From Pontibacter sp. HSC-14F20 (GTDB taxonomy: Bacteria; Bacteroidota; Bacteroidia; Cytophagales; Hymenobacteraceae), in contig NZ_JAHZTC010000001.1 in NCBI RefSeq assembly GCF_019599265.1, positions 310,001 to 374,000 of the forward strand: DNA of 64,000 bases, read 5' to 3'. This document shows, piece by piece, positions 37,081-45,812 of the stretch (position 1 is the first letter of the stretch; every line of letters starts with the position of its first letter). The position numbers and the translations under genes are program-made. The notes beneath the pieces are model-generated. The model was not told the DNA's origin. It searched no databases and saw nothing but the letters and a program-made list of their open reading frames with translations.

Positions 37081-38739
37081 CTAAACTTCCTTCCCTTCCT
37101 GCACATAGAAGTTCGGATCGATAGTCAGTTTGGTGCCGGCTTTTACTTTTTTTATTTCTTTCCAATCGGTAGTCGGTTCAAGCCATTGTTCCTGGCCATT
37201 CAGGTATACCTTCACCGGCATATCGAAACCTTCTACTACATTGGTCCAGCGGTAGGTTAGTTTTTTCTTTTCCAGTTTGTACTCCAGCGCAGGTAAACGG
37301 GTGTCGCGCAGGTATTGGTCGAAGAAGCGGCTCAGGTCACGACCCGTGTGCTTCGACAGGTAATTTTCGATCTGTCCGGTTGTCACTGTCTGGTGATAGA
37401 AATCACGGTTGAGTCCGCGCAAAATGCCACGCCATTTTTCATCGTCGTTCACGACCTGGCGCAAGGTATGGAGCATGTTAGCGCCTTTTGGGTACATATC
37501 GCCGGAGCCGCTCTTGTTTACGTTGTAGTGGCCAATAATCGGGCGGTCGTTTCGTATGTTCTGCCGTATGCCGATCACGTATTCGCTGCCCGCCTGCTTG
37601 CCATAGTGGTACTCTACAAACAAAGGCTCCGAATAAGTCGTGAAGCTCTCGTGGATCCACATATCGGCCACATCCTTGTAAGTGATGTTGTTGGCAAACC
37701 ACTCGTGCCCTGTTTCATGAATGATGATGTAGTCGAATTTCATACCCCAGCCCGAGCCGCTCAGGTCACGACCGCGGTAGCCGTTTGCGTAGCCATTGCC
37801 GTACGTTACAGAACTCTGGTGCTCCATACCTAAATAAGGGGCCTCTACGAGTTTGTAGCTGTCTTCATAAAAAGGATAAGGTCCAAACCAGTGCTCAAAG
37901 GCATCCAACGTGCGGCGCACATCCTTAAACTGTACTTTTGCTTTCTCCAGATTATCGCGGATTACCCAGTAGTCGCAATCCAACACACCTTTTTCGCCCT
38001 GGTACTTCTCGCCAAAATGCACATAGTCGCCTATGTTGATGTTGACACCGTAATTGTTGATCGGGTTAATGACCGCCCAATGGAAAGTACGTGTGCCATC
38101 GGGGTTCTCATCTACGCCACGAAGCCTGCCGTTCGATACATTGGTCAGGTCTTTCGGCACAACTACACTGATTAGCATGCTGTCCGGCTCGTCGTACATA
38201 TGATCTTTGCAAGGCCACCACAAACTGGCTCCAGCCCCCTGGTTTGAGCTGGCAATAAATGGTTTGCCTTGCGCATCACGCTTCCAGGTTATACCGCCGC
38301 TCCAGGGCGGATTTTTACTTACCTGCGGCTTGCCACCATAGTATACCTCCACCTCATTTTGATCGCCATTGTGTTGTGCCTCTACAAGCTGGATAAAATA
38401 AGCGTTGCCTTCCTGGCGTACATTCAGTTGTTTGCCGTTCTGCATTACCTTTTCCATTCGCATCGGGGGTTGTAGGTCAATCTGCATGATCTGGTAAGGA
38501 TCCAGCACTTTGTAGCGAATTGTGTTCTTGCCATAAATCGTGCTGTCAGCCGGATTTACTTTAATGTCAAGGTGGTAATAGGTGAGGTCCCACCAGGCGC
38601 GCTCCGGCGTAATGGTGCCACGCAGGGTGTCTTGCCGGGTGAAGGCAGTAGTCGTTTGCTGGGCGTAGGCCTCTGCCGTACAGAGACCGAGCAGCACTCC
38701 GACCATCGAAATGGTTTTTTTAGCTGATGTGAATTTCAT
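37081..38739 (-). CDS. M1 family aminopeptidase (exported)
   Basis: This 552-residue protein has a signal peptide (SMVGVLLGLCTAEAYAQ). It has the M1 layout: an N-terminal beta domain (about 40-240) and a catalytic domain with HETGH, 18 residues and then the third zinc ligand Glu in MWIHESF. The substrate-anchoring GAMEN motif is replaced by LGMEH. Tyr of the transition-state site is likely in SEPLFVEYHYG. A C-terminal beta domain follows (LPALEYKLEKKKLTYRWTNV). It would remove N-terminal residues from peptides in the periplasm or outside the cell. It is shorter than PepN-type enzymes, lacking the ERAP1_C-like superhelix. The gene is monocistronic. Confidence 0.92.
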   Translation of the reverse strand: MKFTSAKKTISMVGVLLGLCTAEAYAQQTTTAFTRQDTLRGTITPERAWWDLTYYHLDIKVNPADSTIYGKNTIRYKVLDPYQIMQIDLQPPMRMEKVMQNGKQLNVRQEGNAYFIQLVEAQHNGDQNEVEVYYGGKPQVSKNPPWSGGITWKRDAQGKPFIASSNQGAGASLWWPCKDHMYDEPDSMLISVVVPKDLTNVSNGRLRGVDENPDGTRTFHWAVINPINNYGVNINIGDYVHFGEKYQGEKGVLDCDYWVIRDNLEKAKVQFKDVRRTLDAFEHWFGPYPFYEDSYKLVEAPYLGMEHQSSVTYGNGYANGYRGRDLSGSGWGMKFDYIIIHETGHEWFANNITYKDVADMWIHESFTTYSEPLFVEYHYGKQAGSEYVIGIRQNIRNDRPIIGHYNVNKSGSGDMYPKGANMLHTLRQVVNDDEKWRGILRGLNRDFYHQTVTTGQIENYLSKHTGRDLSRFFDQYLRDTRLPALEYKLEKKKLTYRWTNVVEGFDMPVKVYLNGQEQWLEPTTDWKEIKKVKAGTKLTIDPNFYVQEGKEV

Positions 38740-38827
38740 AGGTATAGCATTGGTTCAGAAAGCTCAAATTAAGAAGAATTTTGATAGCTTCCATACCTGC
38801 TATACCTGGCCCGGCAGTTATAAACGA

Positions 38828-38858
38828 CAAAGGGCCCCACATGATGTGGAGCCCTTTG
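38828..38858 (-). terminator. Terminator-like hairpin after the cold shock gene
   Basis: Arms caaagggc and gccctttg, extended by ccacat and atgtgg, form a hairpin about 30 bp beyond the csp stop codon. Only three T follow on the minus strand, so it is a weaker terminator than the others in the window. Confidence 0.65.
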
Positions 38859-38886
38859 CTTGATTTACGCTTTATATATAACCAGA

Positions 38887-39078
38887 CTAAGCCAGTTTCA
38901 CATTTACCGCGTTTAGTCCTTTTTTGCCTTCTTTTACTTCGAATGTTACTTCGTCGTTTTCTCTGATCTCATCGATCAAACCTGTTACGTGTACGAAGTA
39001 CTCTTCGTTTGTTTCACTGTCTTTGATAAAACCGAAACCTTTGGTTTCATTAAAGAATTTTACTTTTCCGTTACTCAT
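38887..39078 (-). CDS. Cold shock domain protein
   Basis: This is a 63-residue single cold shock domain. RNP1 is KGFGFI and RNP2 is EYFVHV, followed by VTFEVKEGKKGLNAVNV. It is a small OB-fold RNA chaperone that binds single-stranded nucleic acid. The sequence between 39079 and about 39175 probably is a 5' untranslated region: it contains a short hairpin (gaacg/cgttc) and aggaggtt on the opposite strand. A long leader is common for csp genes. It stands alone, with its own terminator. Confidence 0.95.
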   Translation of the reverse strand: MSNGKVKFFNETKGFGFIKDSETNEEYFVHVTGLIDEIRENDEVTFEVKEGKKGLNAVNVKLA

Positions 39079-39245
39079 GATATGTTGTTGTTATTACAGA
39101 TTAGACACTCCTGAACGGTAAATCGTTCATAGGAGGTTACAATTTTATGCAAAAATTTTGAAATATAGCCTTTCTGCTTGCTCAGGGCCTATTATTTTTT
39201 ATAAAAATCAAGCTGAATGAGCATAGAGGCACAGTAGTAGATATA

Positions 39246-39283
39246 AAAAGATCCGGCAACAAGGGGCTGCTGCCGGATCTTTT
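39246..39283. terminator. Rho-independent terminator after the S1/P1 nuclease gene
   Basis: Thirteen-base arms (39246-39258 aaaagatccggca; 39271-39283) form a perfect hairpin, with A/T ends giving a T run on either strand. It lies 23 bp beyond the stop codon of the S1/P1 nuclease gene. Confidence 0.85.
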
Positions 39284-39305
39284 GAAGGTATAAATGTTGG
39301 ACTGA

Positions 39306-40073
39306 TTAGCCGTAGATCTCGTTCAGCAGACCGGCCAGGCGAACGCCCGCCTTCAGGATGCGCTGCTCCACAGTGCTGAAGTTGTCGTAGCTGTAGCGAT
39401 AGCCCAGACGGCCATCTTCCGGGATGCTGTATACCTGCTCACGTAGCTGAACAGACTCATAAGCCCAGTCGCGTATGCCGGTAGACTGCCAGGTTTTTAC
39501 CTGCTCTTTAGACGGAGTACCTACAAAGCGGGCCAGTTCCGTAAAGCTCAGGCTTTTGCCGTCGATCATGTCGCTGTCCCATACCCGGTGCAGGTTGGAA
39601 GGCTGACCGAACCACTGCAATTTCACGGCATTCCCTCCTGTATCGCCCTCTTTTCCCACATGCAGCGGCTGGTGGAGGTCACCTACCAGGTGCACCAGGT
39701 ACTTGAGATACTCCTCTTCCTGCTGTGCCGATAGATTGCCGGCTTTCAGTACAATCACCAGTTCCTCTAGCTTCATGATGATGTCACCATTCGGATTTTT
39801 CTCTGTCTGATCGTATGTCTTGCCGCCCGGTACCGTTACCCAGTGCCAGTCGTGGGTGTGGTTGTAGGCTTTGTCTGACTTAATATCATCCATCCAAACC
39901 GACACTTCCGCCAGTGAATTGTCTGCCAGGATTCTGTTGATTTTCTTCTGCGCTTTTTTCTTCAGGTGCTGCTCTGCTATCAGGCCAACGGCGCGGTGTC
40001 CGTTTTGTCCCCAGGCCATTGCCTGCGATACAAACAGAGGTATAAGTAGCAGAATACAAACTATTTTTTTCAT
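39306..40073 (-). CDS. S1/P1-type zinc nuclease (exported)
   Basis: This 255-residue protein has a signal peptide ending AMA, so the mature enzyme starts with Trp, whose N-terminal amine is a zinc ligand in this family (WGQNGHRAVG). Further ligands are seen in NHTHDWHWV, HLVGDLHQPLHVG and NLHRVWDSD. These three-zinc enzymes degrade single-stranded DNA and RNA and have 3'-nucleotidase activity. Length is normal for bacterial members. It is probably used for phosphate or nucleoside scavenging outside the inner membrane. The gene is monocistronic; the divergent P1 peptidase gene starts about 150 bp upstream. Confidence 0.93.
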   Translation of the reverse strand: MKKIVCILLLIPLFVSQAMAWGQNGHRAVGLIAEQHLKKKAQKKINRILADNSLAEVSVWMDDIKSDKAYNHTHDWHWVTVPGGKTYDQTEKNPNGDIIMKLEELVIVLKAGNLSAQQEEEYLKYLVHLVGDLHQPLHVGKEGDTGGNAVKLQWFGQPSNLHRVWDSDMIDGKSLSFTELARFVGTPSKEQVKTWQSTGIRDWAYESVQLREQVYSIPEDGRLGYRYSYDNFSTVEQRILKAGVRLAGLLNEIYG

Positions 40074-40221
40074 TGATAAATTTATTGGATTTTAGATGCT
40101 GCAAAACAAAGGCTTTTTTACTTAATTGTGTAGACCAAAGCCCATTTCTTTTACAAAATGGCTTTTCAAGGTATAATAGCAGTGACATGCAGTTACTGTT
40201 AAAGTTCCTCAGATCTCTGGC

Positions 40222-41358
40222 ATGAAAATACTTCTTACAGGCTTACTCATGATGGCAGTATTGGTAAACGCAAGCGCACAGGAACGTAAGCGGGCCCGCG
40301 ACTATGGCATCCGGATTGGAGTGTTGCAGCCCGGTGCGCACAATGCCATTACAGATGTGGCCGGTCTGCGGGTTGGGCATACCACTTTGGTGCAGGGAGA
40401 TAATATCCGGACCGGTGTGACGGCTATATTACCGCATCACGGAAACCTCTTTCAAAATAAAATACCAGCCGCGGTGTATGTAGGCAATGGCTTTGGCAAA
40501 CTGGCTGGCAGCACACAGGTGCAGGAACTCGGTAACCTGGAATCGCCAATTATTCTAACCAACACCTTAGGAGTAGGCACAGCCATGAACGCAGTGATCG
40601 GCTATACCTTGCAGCAGTCTGGCAATGAAACGGTGCAGTCGGTGAATGCGCTGGTAGGGGAGACAAACGACGGCTACCTGAATGATATTCGGGGGATGCC
40701 TGTAAGGGAAGAGCATGTGCAGCAGGCGATCAAAAAGGCAAGTACCGGGACAGTGGCTGAAGGTAATGTAGGGGCAGGAACCGGAACAGTCTGCTTCGGG
40801 TATAAGGGAGGAATCGGCACGGCATCGCGCAAACTGCCCGCTAGCCTGGGAGGCTATACCGTGGGTGTGCTGGTGCAGAGTAATTTTGGAGGCGTGCTGC
40901 AGATCGATGGCGTACCTGTAGGAGAGGAGTTAGGCAAGTTTTCGTACAGCAAGCAAGTGCTGGAAAGTGCGGACGGTTCCTGCATGATCGTGGTGGCAAC
41001 TGATGCTCCTTTGGACGCCCGCAACTTGGAACGTATCGCCAAAAGAGCCATGCTGGGACTGGCTAAAACAGGTGGAATCGCTTCCAACGGGAGCGGTGAC
41101 TATGTGATCGCGTTCTCTACTAACGAGGGTTTGCGTATACCCTATAACGCAGATGCAAAAACACAGACCTTCACCCTCCTCCGAAACGATGAGATGTCAC
41201 CCCTTTTCATGGCCACGATCGAAGCAACAGAAGAAGCGATCATCAATTCGCTTTTCCGGGCAGAGACCATGACCGGCCGTGACAAGCATAGCGTAGAAGC
41301 GCTCCCAATCGAATCCGTAATCAAACTACTAAAGAAACACAATGCCATCAAACGATAA
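40222..41358 (+). CDS. P1 family peptidase (DmpA/BapA type, N-terminal nucleophile)
   Basis: This 378-residue protein has a signal peptide (MKILLTGLLMMAVLVNASAQ), so this member is exported. It matches the DmpA/BapA family throughout: ITDVAGLRVGHTTL, LTNTLGVGTAMNAVIGYTLQ, GNVGAGTGTVCFGYKGGIGT, and SNGSGDYVIAFSTNEG. By comparison, autocleavage should occur at G252-S253 within ADGSCMIVVATDAP, exposing Ser as nucleophile. Characterised relatives release N-terminal D-, L- or beta-amino acids from peptides and amides. The gene overlaps the following aminotransferase gene by 17 bp, which suggests linked processing of released amino acids (inference). Confidence 0.92.
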   Translation: MKILLTGLLMMAVLVNASAQERKRARDYGIRIGVLQPGAHNAITDVAGLRVGHTTLVQGDNIRTGVTAILPHHGNLFQNKIPAAVYVGNGFGKLAGSTQVQELGNLESPIILTNTLGVGTAMNAVIGYTLQQSGNETVQSVNALVGETNDGYLNDIRGMPVREEHVQQAIKKASTGTVAEGNVGAGTGTVCFGYKGGIGTASRKLPASLGGYTVGVLVQSNFGGVLQIDGVPVGEELGKFSYSKQVLESADGSCMIVVATDAPLDARNLERIAKRAMLGLAKTGGIASNGSGDYVIAFSTNEGLRIPYNADAKTQTFTLLRNDEMSPLFMATIEATEEAIINSLFRAETMTGRDKHSVEALPIESVIKLLKKHNAIKR

Positions 41359-42199
41359 GCTTTTCGCCTATAACCTAGGCCAGATCGTACCTCTGAGCGA
41401 GGCGCGACTGCATGTCAGTGACCTTTCCGTGCAGCGCGGCTACGGGGTATTCGACTTTGTGAAAGTGCAGCAAGGATGTCCGTTGTTTCTGGATGATTAC
41501 CTGAACCGCTTTTTCCAGTCAGCACAACTGATGCACCTGGAGCTACCCTTGTCAAGGGAAGAGTTGCAGCAGGTGATTGCCAAACTCATAGACCTCAACC
41601 AGTTACCAGAAGCAGGGATGAAGATGATTCTGACCGGCGGCTACTCCGAGGATGGCTTTACCCCGATGAACCCCAATCTGCTCATCACGCAACTCCCGCT
41701 CACGCTGCCTTCAGCTGAGAAAGTGGCCAAAGGCATTCCGATCATGACGCACGACTACGTACGTGAAGTGCCGGAGGTGAAAACGATCAATTACTCGATG
41801 GGTATACGCCTGTTGCAGGAGCAAAAGGCCAGTGGGACAGAAGAAGTGCTGTATGCTAAAAACGGTGTCGTTTCTGAATTCCCGCGCTGCAATTTCTTCC
41901 TCGTGACGCAGGACAATACCGTGGTGACACCAGCTAAGAACATCTTAAAGGGCATTACCCGCAAAAACGTGCTCACATTGGCTGGTCACAGGTATAAGAC
42001 CGAGGTGCGCGACATCCGGTTAGAAGAAGTTCTGCAAGCCAAAGAATGCTTTCTGACCAGTACCACAAAACGAATCTTGCCCATCGTGCGGGTAGATGAT
42101 GTGCTGATTGGCACAGGCACACCGGGCAAAATAAGCCTGCAATTGCTGCAGGATTTGGTGGAACTGGAGGAAAAAATGGTATCCGCCACTGCTAAATAA
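41342..42199 (+). CDS. Class IV aminotransferase (D-amino acid/branched-chain transaminase family)
   Basis: This 285-residue PLP enzyme has no signal peptide. The family layout is clear: SDLSVQRGYGVFDFVKV at the N-terminus, the PLP lysine in EVKTINYSMG, Glu of the cofactor site in NGVVSEFPRCNFFL, and a C-terminal STTKRILPIVRVDDVLIGTG. Fold-type IV members include D-amino acid aminotransferase, IlvE and ADC lyase; the substrate cannot be fixed from the sequence. It starts 17 bp inside the P1 peptidase gene, so the two are translationally coupled. Given that partner, D- or beta-amino acid breakdown is a fair guess. Confidence 0.88.
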   Translation: MPSNDKLFAYNLGQIVPLSEARLHVSDLSVQRGYGVFDFVKVQQGCPLFLDDYLNRFFQSAQLMHLELPLSREELQQVIAKLIDLNQLPEAGMKMILTGGYSEDGFTPMNPNLLITQLPLTLPSAEKVAKGIPIMTHDYVREVPEVKTINYSMGIRLLQEQKASGTEEVLYAKNGVVSEFPRCNFFLVTQDNTVVTPAKNILKGITRKNVLTLAGHRYKTEVRDIRLEEVLQAKECFLTSTTKRILPIVRVDDVLIGTGTPGKISLQLLQDLVELEEKMVSATAK

Positions 42200-42323
42200 C
42201 AGGCCCTATAACGCTAAAATAATTTCACAGCCGCTAACTATTTGATAGAAAGCGGCTTTTTTTTAGTAGAAATCAGATTTTCTTCAGAATCGGCTAGTAT
42301 ATAGTAAGCTAAAAGCCTGACTT

Positions 42324-43145
42324 ATGAAGTTACACGTTTACGCCTACGTCCTGTTTTTTTTAGTGCCGGCATCGGTATGGGCGCATCAAGCTGCTGCCAC
42401 CATTTCTCACATCCCCGATACAGCTGTCGTAAGTCAGTTAGCGGATACCACTGCGCAGGTAGCCGGGCCAAAAAAGCTGAGCGTCATAGCCAGGCGAGCT
42501 GCTATACCTGTATTGCTCATTGGTTTGGGCGTTACCCACATGGATGACGAAGGCTTGTTTGAAGGAAGCCGGGGGCTGCGACGGGTCGTGCAAAAGGAGT
42601 ATTCCGGCTTTAATACCCGAGTGGATGATTACCTTTACCAGATGCCGGTGGCACTGACGGTCGGGCTTAACCTGGCAGGCGTGAAGGGGGAGCACCATTA
42701 TGCCGAACAGGCATTACTGTTAGGTATGTCCCATTTCTTAAATCGGGTGCTCACGAATAACCTCAAAACTATTTCGTCCATTAACCGGCCAGATGGCTCA
42801 AGCGATGACGCTTTTCCGTCGGCCCATACCAGCAAGGCTTTCGCCTATGCTACTTTTTTTCACAGGGAGTACGGTAGTCGCAGCATCTGGTACAGCGTAG
42901 CGGGTTATTCCGTGGCGACTGCTACTGGCGCGTTGCGTATCCTCAACGACCGGCATTGGTTGTCTGATGTGCTGGCAGGCGCAGGTATAGGAATCCTTTC
43001 AACTGAAATCGTTTATCAGGTATACCCTAAACTTCAACAGATCATAGATCAAAGCTTTCATAGAAAACAACAGAACCAGGTCATCTTTATGCCCTACTAC
43101 AGCGGTGGGGCTGGCGGAATTGCTCTGGTATGGCAGCTTCGTTAA
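42324..43145 (+). CDS. PAP2-family phosphatase (membrane or exported)
   Basis: This 273-residue protein has a signal peptide (LHVYAYVLFFLVPASVWA). The three acid-phosphatase motifs are visible: KTISSINRPDGS (K-x6-RP form), FPSAHTSKAF (PSGH form with Ala for Gly), and NDRHWLSDVLAG (SR-x5-H-x3-D, with the Ser-Arg partly altered to N-D-R). Hydrophobic stretches lie near 115-140 and 195-235. Likely substrates are lipid phosphates or undecaprenyl diphosphate, but soluble acid phosphatases share this fold. The C-terminal stretch NQVIFMPYYSGGAGGIALVW has a strand-like pattern. A terminator follows directly. Confidence 0.88.
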   Translation: MKLHVYAYVLFFLVPASVWAHQAAATISHIPDTAVVSQLADTTAQVAGPKKLSVIARRAAIPVLLIGLGVTHMDDEGLFEGSRGLRRVVQKEYSGFNTRVDDYLYQMPVALTVGLNLAGVKGEHHYAEQALLLGMSHFLNRVLTNNLKTISSINRPDGSSDDAFPSAHTSKAFAYATFFHREYGSRSIWYSVAGYSVATATGALRILNDRHWLSDVLAGAGIGILSTEIVYQVYPKLQQIIDQSFHRKQQNQVIFMPYYSGGAGGIALVWQLR

Positions 43146-43151
43146 AAGCAG

Positions 43152-43187
43152 ATCGCCCGACATGTGCTATGCCGGGCGATTTGTTTT
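43152..43187. terminator. Terminator between convergent PAP2 and SdiA-regulated genes
   Basis: Arms atcgcccg (43152-43159) and cgggcgat (43173-43180), with an inner gcat/atgc pair, form a hairpin followed by ttgtttta on the plus strand. It begins 7 bp after the PAP2 stop. Confidence 0.82.
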
Positions 43188-44460
43188 AGTTGATGCCGTT
43201 TGTGTATTTCAGTATGACTCCTTTTCCTTTCTTGGATCCTTCGCTGGCGATGTACATGGTGCCATCCTGATCAAAGGTCAGGCCCTCTGCCTGCCGGAGT
43301 TGCGACTCGTCGAGCTCCAGGGTTTGTGTGAGCTTTCCATCTTTTGTCATCTTATACAGCCGGTTATTGACCGCGTCGAGCAGGTATAGCGCATCGTTCT
43401 TAGGGTGCTTTTCGAGTGAAGAAGGCTGCAGTACATCATACCTGGATTTCTTTTTCTTACCTTTCATCGTCGGCTGCACCTGTTCCAGTGAAATGTTGGT
43501 GTAAGGCTCTGCCAGGAATTTTTTGGAGTCAAGTGAAAAGGCGTAAATGGCCTTCTGCATCTGCAGTTTCGGGTCGTGCCCCTTGGGAGCAAGCAGCAGT
43601 TGGTTTTGCTCCTGGTCGTAGGCAAGCCCTTCTATGTTGATCGTTTCCGGAAAAGTGGACTCGTATACCTTGATAGCTGGTTTCTCTTTCCTGAATCCGG
43701 CTATTTCAAAGAGGGTACCGTCGCTGCGCACGATATAGGCATTTTCGCCAGCTATTGCTATACCTTCGTAGTCGCCCGGTCCTGCAAATGGAATTTCCTG
43801 CACGATCGATTTCTGCCCGAGGTCATATACGAAAATCTTTCCTTGTTCATCCTGCACGCAGGCCATGGTGCCATCCGACAGTATAGCTATACCTGATACT
43901 TCGCGCAAAACTGGCGGAAGTTCCCAACGGGAGTCGGGCATGCCCAGATCATCGATTGGTGCTTCGTTGCTGGTCAGGGGCAGGAGCGAGGCAGATTGTT
44001 TCTTAGTTTCAGCATTTAAATTTGCAGAGCTTTCCAGCAGCTCACCTGTTTCGCTGTATCGCAGCCATACCGCCCGGCTTCCTTTTTGCAGCTCAACCAG
44101 AAAGCTGGTTATGTTGCCTTCCTGCACACGGTGCACTTCATCTATATTGAATTGCTTAAATTCCTGTTGGAGCTGATCAGTGACTGTTTTCGGAAGATAT
44201 TGTTCCTCGATCTCTTCGGTATAGCTCAGCAAGATGCCGTCCTCCCGGAAAAGTGCTTTTCGCTCCCGACCACTTATCTTGAACTCGGCTTCGTACAGGC
44301 TGTCCACCCGATCCCAGTCTACTTGCTTGATGGTGGGGTAGCTCTCCGCAAATTTCATTTGCACAGTGTCAGGTATGTTTCGGGCGGACCAGTTTTGATC
44401 GCAGCTGCTCAGGGAAGTGCCGGCCATGAGCGCCATCGCCCAAAAAAAAGTATGTTTCAT
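43186..44460 (-). CDS. Lipoprotein: PepSY-like domain plus SdiA-regulated beta-propeller
   Basis: This 424-residue protein has a lipoprotein signal (AMALMAGTSLSSCDQN, Cys about 20). The N-terminal part (about 30-130) carries a PepSY-like repeat of the Bacteroidota DUF2874 type: VDWDRVDSLYEAEFKISGRE then ALFREDGILLSYTEEI. The C-terminal part (about 165-424) matches SdiA-regulated/phytase-like esterase propellers: LREVSGIAILSDGTMACVQD, GDYEGIAIAGENAYIVRSDG, IEGLAYDQEQNQLLLAPKGH, RQAEGLTFDQDGTMYIASEG. The combination is unusual. Function is unknown, though the propeller family has Ca-binding repeats. It lies directly downstream of the two-component system (77 bp), so it may be under its control. 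Confidence 0.75.
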   Translation of the reverse strand: MKHTFFWAMALMAGTSLSSCDQNWSARNIPDTVQMKFAESYPTIKQVDWDRVDSLYEAEFKISGRERKALFREDGILLSYTEEIEEQYLPKTVTDQLQQEFKQFNIDEVHRVQEGNITSFLVELQKGSRAVWLRYSETGELLESSANLNAETKKQSASLLPLTSNEAPIDDLGMPDSRWELPPVLREVSGIAILSDGTMACVQDEQGKIFVYDLGQKSIVQEIPFAGPGDYEGIAIAGENAYIVRSDGTLFEIAGFRKEKPAIKVYESTFPETINIEGLAYDQEQNQLLLAPKGHDPKLQMQKAIYAFSLDSKKFLAEPYTNISLEQVQPTMKGKKKKSRYDVLQPSSLEKHPKNDALYLLDAVNNRLYKMTKDGKLTQTLELDESQLRQAEGLTFDQDGTMYIASEGSKKGKGVILKYTNGIN

Positions 44461-44537
44461 AGTGTGCTTCTTCTTTCGTTTGTGTGTCTATTAAGGTATA
44501 CCGACCGAATTTGAAGCAATTCTGAAGAAATGCGATT

Positions 44538-45812
44538 TCATGAAATTTTTTTCTCAAACTTCAGCCGAAGCACATGCAAACCCTCTTCATAGGTATAGGA
44601 CGGCTTGAGTTGGTAAAGTTCGCTGATCTTGCTCACCAGTGCCAGGCCAATGCCCAGCGACCCCGAAAGTTTATTACCGCTCCGGAAGCGTTCAAACAAA
44701 CTCACCGGCTCCTCCTGCAATAGTTCTCCGGAATTTTTGATGCAAAGCTCGTCTTCCTTCAAGCTGACCCGAATAATACCGCCTGTGCTGTTGTGCCGGA
44801 TGGCATTAAGCAGCAGGTTGGAAATGAGAATCTCGCACAAACCAGTGTTCATCTCTACAAAAACAGGCTGCATCGCTTCAATCTTTACCTGAATGTCGTG
44901 CATCAGCATCATTTCGTGCAGCTGATCAAGCTGCTCCTGCAGCAGTTCGTGCAGCGGGATGATCTCATTTTCGGAGAATTCCCGGTTTTCAATACGCGTC
45001 AGCAGAATCAGGGAGCGGTTGAGTCGTGACAGCCGGTTGATAGAGGCATGCATTTCCTCTAGCATGGCCGCCTGCGTCCGCGTCAGGTTATCGGATTGCA
45101 TGAAGAGCTCCAGTTTGCTGCTCACAATAGCCAGCGGGGTCTGGATTTCGTGCGAGGCGTTTTCGGTGAACTCCTTCAGGTTGAGGTAGTCGCTGTGGAT
45201 TTTGTCAGTCATGGCCTGCAGCACCTCGTTAAGCTCCTGGAACTCCTGGGTGTTGGAGGGTTTGAGGAGCAGCGGTTTTCGTTGCGTGAGGCTGTAGCGC
45301 TTGGCCCGCCCGAGCGTATCGTAGAAATTGCGCCAGTTATACTTGTTGATAAAGTAGTTGACCCCGCCCAGCCCGACAAGCAGCAACACAAAGATCCAGG
45401 CCATGGCCAGCATCGTGCTCTCAAACAGGTCTTCAAAATCCATCAGCGATTTTAGGATGGTGTACTCAAAAGGCTTTCCGTCCTGGTAGGTGGTAAAAGT
45501 GAGTTTCCGGAAGGGTACATATTCTTCATCATAAGTGCTGAAGATCAGCGTGTCCGACAAGGCCTCCAGGGCGCCGATGTGGGCGCTGGTTTCCCTGACA
45601 ATGATAGCTTCTGAAATACCTGAGGTTACGCTGGGCAGCGCATTATGACTCCTGATGTATTCGATGATGTTCTCTTTGTCAGTAAAGAGCTGGTCATCTA
45701 CTTCATCATAGATCTCAGTCTGGAGGATCTTGTAAAAGCTCAGACCGCCCAGAAAAAAAACGATAACGGAAACCAGAAGATAATACAGACTCGTCTTGGT
45801 GAGAATACGCAT
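44538..45812 (-). CDS. Two-component sensor histidine kinase
   Basis: This 424-residue protein has TM helices at about 8-28 and 132-153 enclosing a periplasmic sensor of about 100 residues. The HisKA box has H221 in ENASHEIQTPLAIV. HATPase_c has the N box ILISNLLLNAIRHNSTGG and G2 box GSLGIGLALVSKISE; the G1 box is IKNSGE, a shortened but common form in Bacteroidota RagB/YgiY-like kinases. It forms an operon with the response regulator upstream, overlapping its stop by one base (TGATG). The signal is unknown; the PepSY-like gene just downstream suggests envelope or metal sensing. Confidence 0.9.
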   Translation of the reverse strand: MRILTKTSLYYLLVSVIVFFLGGLSFYKILQTEIYDEVDDQLFTDKENIIEYIRSHNALPSVTSGISEAIIVRETSAHIGALEALSDTLIFSTYDEEYVPFRKLTFTTYQDGKPFEYTILKSLMDFEDLFESTMLAMAWIFVLLLVGLGGVNYFINKYNWRNFYDTLGRAKRYSLTQRKPLLLKPSNTQEFQELNEVLQAMTDKIHSDYLNLKEFTENASHEIQTPLAIVSSKLELFMQSDNLTRTQAAMLEEMHASINRLSRLNRSLILLTRIENREFSENEIIPLHELLQEQLDQLHEMMLMHDIQVKIEAMQPVFVEMNTGLCEILISNLLLNAIRHNSTGGIIRVSLKEDELCIKNSGELLQEEPVSLFERFRSGNKLSGSLGIGLALVSKISELYQLKPSYTYEEGLHVLRLKFEKKIS